Positions 7,822 to 15,337 of a stretch of DNA of 64,000 nt are shown here, piece by piece. The stretch is from Streptomyces netropsis (GTDB lineage Bacteria > Actinomycetota > Actinomycetes > Streptomycetales > Streptomycetaceae). Position numbers and translations under genes: made by a program. Under the pieces are notes generated by a model that saw only the letters and a program-made list of their open reading frames with translations, was not told the DNA's origin and ran no database searches. The DNA is taken from NCBI RefSeq assembly GCF_014203545.1, contig NZ_JACHJG010000014.1:106356-170355 (forward strand), written 5' to 3'. Positions within the stretch are counted from its first letter, which is position 1, and the number at the start of each line of letters is the position of its first letter.

Positions 7822-9123
7822 TCACACCCGCTGCTTGCTCGCGACGGCTTCCGCCGGGGTGGCGCGCGGTGGTCGGACGGACACCGCGAGCACGGGGACG
7901 ATCGCGAGCGCGAGGACGGCTCCTCCCGCAGCCAGCGCCGGGAATCCGCTTGCCGCCACGACCAGGCCCGAAGCCATCCCGCCGGTGGCACCGGCCATGG
8001 CGATGCCCACGTCGACCGTGCCTTGTGTCGCGGCACGCCGGGCGAGCGGAACCGCGTCCGTGACGATGGCGGTGCCGCTGATCAACCCGAAGTTCCACCC
8101 CAGGCCCAGAAGGACGAGGGCCGCGGCGAGGGCGGCCACGGAGTGCGGCGGTGCCACGGCGGCGAGGATTCCGGCCGTGAGGAGGGTCAGACCGGACGCG
8201 GCGGCGACCCACAGCCGGCCGAGGCGGTCGACGAGCATGCCCGTGAGGGGGGAGGGCATGAACATCGCCGCCACATGGAGGGCGATGACGATCCCGGCCG
8301 CCTGTGTGCCGTGCCCGTGGGCCCGCATGTGGACGGGCGTCATCGTCATGATCGCGATCATCACGAGCTGGGTGACGACCATGACCGCCGCGCCCGTGGC
8401 CACGGCGCGGGTGTCCGTCCGGGCGGTGGGGTCCTCCCCCTTGCGGCCGGGGTCGCCCGGCGCCCTGCCGGCCGCCGCGAGGTCGCGGGCCAGCAGCAAC
8501 GGGTCGGGGCGCAGGCAGGTGCCCAGGACGGAGGCGGCCGCCGTGAAGGCGACGACGGCCAGCATGAAGGGGCCGGCGAGGCGGGGGATGCCCCATGCCT
8601 CGGCGACCTCTCCCGTGGCGCTCACCAGGAGGGGGCCGACGACCGCGCCGAGCGTGGTGGCGAAGAGCACGGTGCTCACCGCGCGGCCCCGGCGCGAGGG
8701 CGAGGCGAGGTCCGCCCCCGCGTACCGGGCCAGCAGATTGGTTGCCGTGCCCGCCCCGTAGACGAAGAGGGAGAGGAAGAGCAGGTACACACTGTCGACG
8801 GCGGCCGCGATGACGACGCCGAGACTGCCGAGCGCGCCGACGCCGTAGCCCAGGGCGAGCCCCGGCCGCCGTCCCCAGCGCTGGCAGAGGCGCCCGACCC
8901 CCATGGCGCCGAGCGCGGCCCCGGCGGTGAACAGGGCGCTGGGCACCCCGGCGAGGCCGGTGGAGTCGAGCATCTCCTCGGCCAGTAGCGCGCCGACGGT
9001 GATGCCGGCGGCGAGCCCCGCGCCACTGAGGATCTGGGAGACGACCAGGACGGTCAGGACCCGCCGCTGCTGGGGGACCTCCGGTTCGCCGTGCGGGGCC
9101 GGTATGCCGGACCGAGCGCTCAT
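7822..9123 (-). CDS. Major facilitator superfamily transporter
   Basis: A 433-residue protein with about 12 hydrophobic segments in two halves. The MFS loop signature appears after the second helix (GVGRLCQRWGRRPGLALGYG) and again in the second half (SPLTGMLVDRLGRLWVA). It probably exports or imports a small molecule using the proton gradient. GGGGAAAG precedes the ATG. It lies 108 bases downstream of the GRDP-like gene on the same strand and is the last gene before the terminator at 7752. This position suggests export of the product of the peptide locus at 9.2-11.3 kb, though the gap leaves room for its own promoter. Confidence 0.9.
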   Translation of the reverse strand: MSARSGIPAPHGEPEVPQQRRVLTVLVVSQILSGAGLAAGITVGALLAEEMLDSTGLAGVPSALFTAGAALGAMGVGRLCQRWGRRPGLALGYGVGALGSLGVVIAAAVDSVYLLFLSLFVYGAGTATNLLARYAGADLASPSRRGRAVSTVLFATTLGAVVGPLLVSATGEVAEAWGIPRLAGPFMLAVVAFTAAASVLGTCLRPDPLLLARDLAAAGRAPGDPGRKGEDPTARTDTRAVATGAAVMVVTQLVMIAIMTMTPVHMRAHGHGTQAAGIVIALHVAAMFMPSPLTGMLVDRLGRLWVAAASGLTLLTAGILAAVAPPHSVAALAAALVLLGLGWNFGLISGTAIVTDAVPLARRAATQGTVDVGIAMAGATGGMASGLVVAASGFPALAAGGAVLALAIVPVLAVSVRPPRATPAEAVASKQRV

Positions 9124-9231
9124 GATGTCTTTCCCCGTCCCGCGCAGTGAGAAGTCGTCCCGGACAGCACGCCGGGTGGTGGTGCGGGCGCCGTGGTCCC
9201 GTCGGTGGTGCGCGCGCAGGCGGCGCGCGTG

Positions 9232-9747
9232 TCAGGCCGCTCCCAGCGGCTCGAGTGCCGCGATCTCCTCCAGCGGCATGTCCAACTGCTGGTGCAGGAA
9301 GCGCACGATCGTCCAGTGCGGCAGAGCGCCCTCGTCGAAGGGGCCGAACTCCCGGCAGTACAGCGGGATCCAGCGCAGAGCTTCCTCGATCGCCTGCTCA
9401 CGGCCGGGCTCCCGCTGGTAGTCCTCGTAGCCGATGCTCCGGTGGTGGATGAAGAACCGGCCGGGCAACCTCTCCTCGCACAGCTCACGGTACTCGCGCG
9501 TCTGCAGGATGAGGTAGTGCCATATCTCGTCGATGTCCTGCTCGACGGGCAGGAAGAGGCCGCCGAGCTGCTCGCGATGGAGTGAGATGAGGTAGAGGTA
9601 CCGCAGGCACTCGATGACCTGGCGTTCTACGTGGTCCGGAGCCGCTTCGGTCTTGTCGGTGAAGTACTTCACCACCTCGTCGTGAAGTCGGCTGCCGAGG
9701 AGGGCCTTGAGGTCCTCGGCGGAAACAGTCGGCTGTGGGGTGGTCAC
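9232..9747 (-). CDS. GRDP/DUF1399-like protein in candidate peptide locus
   Basis: A 171-residue soluble protein. The central EQDIDEIWHYLILQTREY, ELCEERLPGRFFIHH and following acidic segment match glycine-rich-domain (GRDP, DUF1399-like) proteins, whose hallmark is a (V/I)DxxWHxxIL/H...YxxxC...H pattern. His77 and the HH pair near 100 could bind metal. The biochemical role of the family is unknown. The GTG start has GGGAG six bases upstream. It begins 22 bases after the PaaK-like gene, so the two are almost certainly cotranscribed. By position it is a candidate maturation factor for the 50-residue peptide encoded at 11138-11290. Confidence 0.65.
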   Translation of the reverse strand: MTTPQPTVSAEDLKALLGSRLHDEVVKYFTDKTEAAPDHVERQVIECLRYLYLISLHREQLGGLFLPVEQDIDEIWHYLILQTREYRELCEERLPGRFFIHHRSIGYEDYQREPGREQAIEEALRWIPLYCREFGPFDEGALPHWTIVRFLHQQLDMPLEEIAALEPLGAA

Positions 9748-9769
9748 ACCATTCTCCCGTCCGGGTGGA

Positions 9770-11008
9770 TCAGAGGTCGTTCACGAGCCAGGCGTACTTG
9801 CCGGACTTGCCGATGGCAATGTGCGCGCGGTGCTCGATACGGCACCGGCGACCGGTCAGTTCACCGACACCGTGCTCCAGCGCGGCGGCCTCGGCCGGCT
9901 CGAGTGGTCCGCCGTGGAAGGTCGTGTACCGCAGCACGGCCTCCGCGTCACCGGCGGGCCGGAGCTGGTGGAGGAAGACGTGGGACGACGCGCCGCCGAC
10001 GCAGTCGTCGAGATCTCCCTGCGCGACCGGGCCGTGCGGTGCCGGGAGCAGTTCCTTCTCCCGGCCGCAGAACCGGGAGATCCTGGCCGGGTCCGGTGTG
10101 CCGTCCAGGGTGCGTACGCAGTCTCCCGAGCGGTAACGGATCAGCGGCATGTGGGGATTGCGCACACTCGTCACGATGAGATTGAAGAGTTGACTGCCCG
10201 GGGCCACCGGAATCAATTCCACATTCATCTGGTCGAGATACGGCCAGTACCGGCCGTCGCGGTCGCTGTAGTAGAGGTAGCCCAGTTCCGTGCTGCCGAA
10301 CAGGTCGATGATCGGGCACGTGAAGTGCCGCTGGAGGAACCGGCGGACATTCACCGGGGTGTATTCGTAGGCGTGGATGATGCTGGCGGGCTGCGGAAAT
10401 TGGTCCCACAGGCCCCACTCGTTCACCTTCTGTACGAGGTGCGCCAGGTGGTAGCCGGAGCAGTCGAGGTGGTACCACCCCTGCGGATGTGCCTGCCGCG
10501 CCGTCCGGATCTCGGCGAGCATGCGCTCGACCTCGTCGCGCTCCCACAACGCCGGGTCGAGCCGCAGGTTGAGATAGAGAGTGCGGGCGTCCAGCCGCCG
10601 TTCCTCGAGGGCGGGTACGGGGTCCGGATCGGCTCCGCGCTTCTTCGCGTTGACCCGTGCGACGTGCTCCGTCGCCAATACCGTGGTGAGGGAGACGCGT
10701 TGGCACCCCTGGTCCCAGGTGTGGGCGATGTCGGGATGCTCGCTCCACAGCCGGTAATAGGAGTTGAGCAGGAAGTACGGGGGGCGGATGATCTGCATGC
10801 GGGCGTGATTGGTGCCCGTGGAGAGCACGAACTCCGCCTCACCGGCCGCGAGTGCCTCCGCGAGCCGGGGCGTCATCCAGTTGTCCGGGAAATCTCGCGC
10901 TATCTCGGGTTTTTCGAGTACAGGGAAGTGTCCCTGCTCGATGGACCTTCGGTAGATCGGTATGTCCCTGATCCGATCGACGACGTCGGCTGTCGGCTGA
11001 CCGTTCAT
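9770..11008 (-). CDS. PaaK/LuxE-like adenylate-forming enzyme
   Basis: A 412-residue protein of the phenylacetate-CoA-ligase-like branch of the adenylating superfamily. The phosphate loop is EFVLSTGTNHARMQI (STGTxxxxxQ), the adenine motif is IIDLFGSTELGYLYYS, and an LIRYRSGDCVRTLDG segment corresponds to the YRxGD motif. The C-terminus is shorter and less canonical than in PaaK. Such enzymes adenylate a carboxylate and pass it to CoA, a protein thiol or an amine; LuxE-type members act on protein substrates. GAGGG precedes ATG 11008. It lies 129 bases after the repeat peptide gene and 22 bases before the GRDP-like gene, so it may activate a carboxyl group on that peptide or an acyl group that decorates it. 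Confidence 0.75.
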   Translation of the reverse strand: MNGQPTADVVDRIRDIPIYRRSIEQGHFPVLEKPEIARDFPDNWMTPRLAEALAAGEAEFVLSTGTNHARMQIIRPPYFLLNSYYRLWSEHPDIAHTWDQGCQRVSLTTVLATEHVARVNAKKRGADPDPVPALEERRLDARTLYLNLRLDPALWERDEVERMLAEIRTARQAHPQGWYHLDCSGYHLAHLVQKVNEWGLWDQFPQPASIIHAYEYTPVNVRRFLQRHFTCPIIDLFGSTELGYLYYSDRDGRYWPYLDQMNVELIPVAPGSQLFNLIVTSVRNPHMPLIRYRSGDCVRTLDGTPDPARISRFCGREKELLPAPHGPVAQGDLDDCVGGASSHVFLHQLRPAGDAEAVLRYTTFHGGPLEPAEAAALEHGVGELTGRRCRIEHRAHIAIGKSGKYAWLVNDL

Positions 11009-11137
11009 TCTCACCCTCGGGGTCTGCTCGGAGAACGGGAGCCCCGCGTGAAGCGCCCGGGGCCGTGCGCCGGGGGAGCGGGCCGCGGACGCGCCGAAGC
11101 GGCCGGGCCCGTTCCCCCGGGTTCAGCGGACGGGTCG

Positions 11138-11290
11138 TCAGGAGATGCAACCGGCCTTGGGAGCCGCGCTGATGCAGCCGGACTTGGCCACGCTGATACA
11201 ACCGTCCTTCGCGGCGTCGCGCGCCGAGTTGGCGGCGACCCAACCCTTCCAGACGTTGTCCTGAGCCATCTTCTTGATGAGCTTGTCCAT
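11138..11290 (-). CDS. 50-residue putative RiPP precursor with three GCIS repeats
   Basis: A short gene with a strong ribosome-binding site (GGAGG five bases before ATG). The N-terminal ~28 residues are helical and amphipathic (MDKLIKKMAQDNVWKGWVAA) and resemble a leader. The C-terminal 22 residues repeat K-x-G-C-I-S three times: KDGCIS, KSGCIS and KAGCIS, the last ending the protein. Invariant Cys and Ser in a repeated unit suggest a multi-copy core that is modified and cleaved. It sits first under a consensus promoter (11352-11381), ahead of the adenylating enzyme, the GRDP-like protein and a transporter. I recognise no known RiPP class: no dehydratase, cyclase, radical SAM or YcaO gene is adjacent. 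A metal-binding peptide is the main alternative. Confidence 0.7.
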   Translation of the reverse strand: MDKLIKKMAQDNVWKGWVAANSARDAAKDGCISVAKSGCISAAPKAGCIS

Positions 11291-11351
11291 CTCGACCTCC
11301 GAAAACGGTGACGTATGCGACGGGTGACCTGCTCTTTTGTCGCTCCGTCAG

Positions 11352-11381
11352 ACCGTAAAGGAATTCCCAAGAGAGTGTCAA
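11352..11381 (-). promoter_or_regulatory. Promoter of the GCIS peptide locus
   Basis: Read on the minus strand, a perfect -35 TTGACA (11376-11381) lies 18 bp from TACGGT (11352-11357), a good TAnnnT -10. Transcription would start near 11344, giving a ~55-base leader before the peptide ATG at 11290. This is an unusually strong housekeeping-type promoter for this window and fits high expression of a precursor peptide. Confidence 0.7.
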
Positions 11382-11423
11382 CGTTGGGCAAGGTGATGAT
11401 CGCCAGGATGTTGGCCGGTCGGT

Positions 11424-11451
11424 GAGTTGACACTCGGGTGTCGCTCAACTC
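11424..11451. promoter_or_regulatory. Inverted repeat, possible operator
   Basis: GAGTTGA (11424-11430) pairs with TCAACTC (11445-11451), with CAC/GTG inside. The word TTGACACTC here also occurs in the opposite orientation across the -35 of the peptide promoter (11373-11381), so a regulator could bind both sites. No regulator gene is adjacent. Confidence 0.4.
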
Positions 11452-11666
11452 GGCGGAGGAGGAGCGGTGGGCCCCGGGTGTTCGGCGACCGCGGCGAGCC
11501 GGGCGCGGAGCCGTGGTGACGCCATGGGGCGGGTGGCCGTGAGGCGGGGGCGTGGCGTGGCGGCGGTGGGGTGAGACGTCCTGGCGATGGCGTGAAGCGG
11601 CCCTGGGGGCGTACGCCCCCAGGACGCGCTGCCGACTACGCATCCACCAACCAGTTAAGCGCATTA

Positions 11667-11696
11667 TTGAGCTGCCTAGGCCTGCCGAGCTAAGGT
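11667..11696 (+). promoter_or_regulatory. Promoter for carbonic anhydrase transcript
   Basis: TTGAGC (11667-11672), an 18-bp spacer and TAAGGT (11691-11696) match a housekeeping promoter on the plus strand. It would give a leader of nearly 390 bases before the carbonic anhydrase ATG at 12096. That leader contains a small hairpin (GCCTGA...TCAGGC, about 12063-12079) just before the ribosome-binding site. Confidence 0.5.
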
Positions 11697-12095
11697 AACG
11701 TACAGGCAAAAGACGGCGTGGCCGCAGCGCGGGATCGTACATGTGACCGCCGGTTCCCTTGCTGCGGTGTGGCATTCATGACGCGTGGTCAACGAAACAC
11801 GTTCTCGGGGGAGTTCGTGTTCACGGGGCAACACGTGTTCAAAGAACAACAGCGAATTTCAACCGGGTGGGGATGCCGGGACCATCGGGCCGCCTCCGGA
11901 CCGCACGCTCTTCCAGCGCGCCACCCCTGCGGTGGAAACCTGTGCGGCGCTGAAGTCACAGCAGGGAATACCGGTCGAGTTCGGCACAGCACCCCTGAGT
12001 CGGCCTGCCCCGGTAAGCCCTCACACGCGAAGTACTCCAATGCTGACCTTGAACACACCGTGCCTGAATGCCTCAGGCGCAGGAGGCGGGCCAAC
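11697..12095 (+). other. Long leader region without a convincing gene
   Basis: About 400 bases between the promoter and the carbonic anhydrase start. Open frames here have poor codon bias and no recognisable protein, so I read it as untranslated leader, possibly with a second promoter nearer the gene. A short ATG frame from about 11785 (MVNETRSRGS) is the only candidate small peptide and is not supported by a ribosome-binding site. Confidence 0.4.
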
Positions 12096-12704
12096 ATGAA
12101 GTCCCTGATAGCCAACGCGCGATCGTTCGCGACGCACGTGACCGGGTGTGCAGAGGAATTCCGTGCCCTGGAGGCCGGACAGCATCCGGAAGCTCTGTTC
12201 ATCACCTGCTCCGACTCGCGTGTGGTGCCCTCACTGATCACCGGTGCGCGCCCCGGTGAGCTGTTCGAGCTGCGGACCGCGGGCAACATCGTGCCGGAGT
12301 ACTGCAGTGACCACCCCGCGGGCGAGACGGCCACCATCGAATACGCGGTGCGCGTGCTGGCCGTCCGCACCCTCATCGTGTGCGGACACTCCCACTGCGG
12401 CGCGGTCGGAGCCCTCGTGCGCGGCGACGACCTGTCCGGCGCGCCGGCGGTGCGGGGCTGGCTGGAGCGCGGCGCGTCCGCCGAGCTGAAGGCATTCGCC
12501 GACGACCGTGACGACCCGGTCGTCGCCGCCGCCGTGCAGCGCCATGCCCTCGCCCAGCTCGACCGGCTGCGCGCCTACCCCTGCGTCGCCGAGCGGCTGT
12601 CCGACGGCCGGATGACGCTGCACGCCTGGTACTACGAAGTCCACACCGGGTCCGTCCTCGCCCACCGCGCCACGGACGGCGAAGCAGCGTTCCTGCCCCT
12701 GTGA
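12096..12704 (+). CDS. Beta-class carbonic anhydrase
   Basis: A 202-residue beta-carbonic anhydrase that interconverts CO2 and bicarbonate. Zinc ligands are visible: Cys38 in FITCSDSR (with Asp40 and Arg42 as the catalytic dyad) and His98 and Cys101 in CGHSHCG. Length is normal for the family. AGGAGG lies nine bases before ATG 12096; longer in-frame starts upstream lack coding character. It precedes the SulP transporter by 61 bases, and the pair probably takes up and equilibrates inorganic carbon. Confidence 0.95.
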   Translation: MKSLIANARSFATHVTGCAEEFRALEAGQHPEALFITCSDSRVVPSLITGARPGELFELRTAGNIVPEYCSDHPAGETATIEYAVRVLAVRTLIVCGHSHCGAVGALVRGDDLSGAPAVRGWLERGASAELKAFADDRDDPVVAAAVQRHALAQLDRLRAYPCVAERLSDGRMTLHAWYYEVHTGSVLAHRATDGEAAFLPL

Positions 12705-12765
12705 CCTGCGGCTCCTCGCACGCGGTCACACCAGCTCGTCCTTCCCCACCTCACGTGAGGAACCC

Positions 12766-14247
12766 ATGCTCTCCATACCCGCCCCCGTGTCCCTGCGACG
12801 GGACTTCACCGCCTCCCTCGTCGTCTTCCTCGTCGCCCTGCCCCTGTGCGTCGGCATTGCCGTCGCCTCGGGCGTGCCCGCCGAACTCGGCCTGATCACC
12901 GGCATCGTCGGCGGCCTCGTCGTGGGAGTACTGCCGGGCAGCTCCCTCCAGGTCAGCGGTCCGGCGGCCGGGTTGACCGTCCTCGTCTACGAAGCGGTCC
13001 AGGCCCACGGGCTTGCCACCCTCGGCGTCATCGTCCTGGTCGCCGGCGTCACCCAACTCGTCCTCGGTTTCATGAAATTCGGGCGTTGGTTCCGTGCCAT
13101 CTCGGTCGCCGTCGTCCAAGGGATGCTCGCGGGCATCGGACTCGTTCTGATCTTCGGCCAGTGTTATGCCATGGCCGATCTCAAGGCGCCCAGCGCCGGG
13201 ATCGACAAGATCGCCGGGCTGCCGGCACTGGCCGCCGACGTCGCCGCGGACCAGCAGTCACTGACCGCGCTCGCCATCGGATCCGGCACCGTGGCCGTCC
13301 TCGTCCTCTGGAAGCGCCTGCCGGACCGGATCTCCGGGGCGCTCCCGGCGCCCCTGGCCGCCGTCGCCCTCGCCACCGCCGCGACCGCGGCCTTCTCCCT
13401 GCCCATCGCCAAAGTCGAGGTCCAGGGCCTGCTCGAATCGATCCAGCCACCCGCTCTGGACGACTTCACCGGCCTCGGCGAGATCACCCTGCTCGGCACC
13501 GTCCTCGCCTTCACCCTCATCGCCTCCGCCGAAAGCCTCTTCAGCGCGGCAGCGGTCGACCGCATGCACGACGGCCCGCGCACCGACTACGACAAGGAAC
13601 TCATGGCCCAAGGCGCCGGGAACGCCGTATGCGGCTTCCTCGGCGCGCTGCCCATGACCGCGGTCATCGTCCGCAGCGCGGCCAACGTCCAGGCCGGCGC
13701 CCGCACCAAAGCCTCCCGAGTCCTGCACGGTGTGTGGCTCCTGCTGTTCGCCGCCCTGCTCCCCGCGGCCCTCGGCGTCATCCCCGTCGCCGCCCTCGCC
13801 GCTGTTCTGGTGCACGCCGGCTGCAAACTCGTCCCCGTCCGGGAACTCCTCCCGCTGTGGCGCGAACACCGCGGTGAAGCGGTGGTGCTGGGCGTCACCG
13901 CGCTCGCCATCGTCACCACCAACCTGTTCGAGGGCGTCCTGGTCGGCCTGCTGCTGGCCGTCGCCAAGACCGCGTGGGCGATCTCCCACGTCCACATGAA
14001 CGTCAAGCAGGCCGGCACCGGTCCCATCCACGTGAGCCTGACCGGCAATGCCACCTTCCTGCGCCTGCCACTCATCCTCGACACCCTCGAAGCACTGCCC
14101 AAGGACCGGCCCATCGAACTGGACCTGTCCGGGCTCCGCCACCTCGACCACGCCTGCCAGACGGCCCTCACCAACTGGGCCGACCGGCACAACGAAGAAG
14201 GCACCGAGCCGGTACGGATGAGCGGCCGCAACCACGGCCACGGGTAG
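12766..14247 (+). CDS. SulP family inorganic anion transporter
   Basis: A 493-residue protein. Residues ~10-410 carry the SulP membrane domain (10 or more helices). The N-terminal signature is DFTASLVVFLVALPLCVGIA, followed by SGPAAGLTVLVYEAV and a conserved ASAESLFSAAAVDRMH in the core. The C-terminal ~75 residues form a shortened STAS domain (PIELDLSGLRHLDHAC). SulP proteins transport sulfate, bicarbonate or other anions. The carbonic anhydrase immediately upstream favours bicarbonate, as in BicA-type systems. GTGAGG precedes the ATG, eight bases upstream. Confidence 0.93.
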   Translation: MLSIPAPVSLRRDFTASLVVFLVALPLCVGIAVASGVPAELGLITGIVGGLVVGVLPGSSLQVSGPAAGLTVLVYEAVQAHGLATLGVIVLVAGVTQLVLGFMKFGRWFRAISVAVVQGMLAGIGLVLIFGQCYAMADLKAPSAGIDKIAGLPALAADVAADQQSLTALAIGSGTVAVLVLWKRLPDRISGALPAPLAAVALATAATAAFSLPIAKVEVQGLLESIQPPALDDFTGLGEITLLGTVLAFTLIASAESLFSAAAVDRMHDGPRTDYDKELMAQGAGNAVCGFLGALPMTAVIVRSAANVQAGARTKASRVLHGVWLLLFAALLPAALGVIPVAALAAVLVHAGCKLVPVRELLPLWREHRGEAVVLGVTALAIVTTNLFEGVLVGLLLAVAKTAWAISHVHMNVKQAGTGPIHVSLTGNATFLRLPLILDTLEALPKDRPIELDLSGLRHLDHACQTALTNWADRHNEEGTEPVRMSGRNHGHG

Positions 14248-14278
14248 CCGCCCGCCCGATCGGGTCTCCACGGATCGC

Positions 14279-14308
14279 GGCGCGCCCGGCGTTCACCACG
14301 GGCGCGCC
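14279..14308. terminator. Terminator between convergent SulP and DUF1206 genes
   Basis: A 10-bp GC-only inverted repeat (14279-14288 with 14299-14308) with a 10-base loop, between stops at 14247 and 14324. It can act in both directions. Confidence 0.65.
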
Positions 14309-14323
14309 CGATCCTGCGGCAGG

Positions 14324-15148
14324 CTAGAAGTTCCGCCAGCGCACCATCGCCAAGGAGAACAGCCCGAACAGCGCCAGCCCCACCGCGACCACAGCCAGCA
14401 GCCACGGGCCGGCCGGGGTGTCGGCGAAGGTGCGAAGCGTGTCGTCCAGCCCCTTGGCGTGATCCGGGTCGTACGTGACCGCCGCCCGGATGGCGAATCC
14501 GCCCGCCGCCGCGAAGACGAGCCCCCGGCTGACCCCGCCCCCGACGCCGAGGACATCGACGGTCCTGCGCGTGGCCGGGGACATCTGCGCCGGCTTCAGA
14601 TGCCGGCGGTACGCGCGCGTGGCCGCCCTGACCGTGATCCAGACCCCCGCCGCCGCCACCCCGGCCCCCGCCGCGGCCACCAGCGCCTGGCCGCCCGGCC
14701 AGTCCAGCACGCGGGCCGTCGCGTCCCGCGATTGCTCGTCGGTCGAGCCGGCACCGCTGCTCCGCTCACCGGCCGCGAAGGCGATCACCGAGCCGGCGAC
14801 GGCGGAGTAGAACACGAACCGCACGGCCGACAGCAGCCGCTTACGGGCCTTCGAGTCGTCAGGGCCGGCCCCGCCGAAGACCGCCTCCGACAACCGCCAC
14901 AAGGCCATGCCGATCAATCCGATGCCCACCGCCCAGACCAGCACCCGGCCGAAGGGCCGCTCGGCCAGCTCCTGCACCGCTCCACCGCGGTCGGCCTGCT
15001 CACTGCCGTCGATGAGGGCGATGCGCAGCGCGAGTGCGGCGATGAGGAGGTAGAGCACCCCCCGCGCCGCCAGCCCCGCACGCGCCGCCGCGGCCACTCC
15101 CGTCCCGTGCGCCGCTCGTGCTTCGCTGCGGTCCGGCCACCATCTCAT
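14324..15148 (-). CDS. DUF1206 membrane protein
   Basis: A 274-residue protein with three repeated units of about 75 residues, each holding two membrane helices with an A/G-rich pattern (ARAGLAARGVLYLLIAALAL, then WAVGIGLIGMALWRLSEAVF, and similar in the last third). This is the DUF1206 layout common in actinobacteria. The function is unknown. ATG 15148 has AAGG eight bases upstream. It stands alone, converging with the SulP gene. Confidence 0.9.
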   Translation of the reverse strand: MRWWPDRSEARAAHGTGVAAAARAGLAARGVLYLLIAALALRIALIDGSEQADRGGAVQELAERPFGRVLVWAVGIGLIGMALWRLSEAVFGGAGPDDSKARKRLLSAVRFVFYSAVAGSVIAFAAGERSSGAGSTDEQSRDATARVLDWPGGQALVAAAGAGVAAAGVWITVRAATRAYRRHLKPAQMSPATRRTVDVLGVGGGVSRGLVFAAAGGFAIRAAVTYDPDHAKGLDDTLRTFADTPAGPWLLAVVAVGLALFGLFSLAMVRWRNF

Positions 15149-15337
15149 TGTGTCGCCTTTCGCGTCAGGCCCCGCCCACACGGCTCAAGGGATGAACCGT
15201 CTGCCCCGCGGCACCCGGGTGGAAACGACTGCGGGCCCTGGGCGGCCCGCGACGCAGAGGACGTCGTCCCGCTGCCCTACGTCCTACCGGTCGAGGACAC
15301 GGTTGCGGACTTCACCGCGGCTGTTCGCGGGATCGGA

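Noticed and set aside
11785..12099. A 104-residue plus-strand frame before the carbonic anhydrase gene
   Set aside because: No ribosome-binding site, atypical codon use and no family; it is probably leader RNA.
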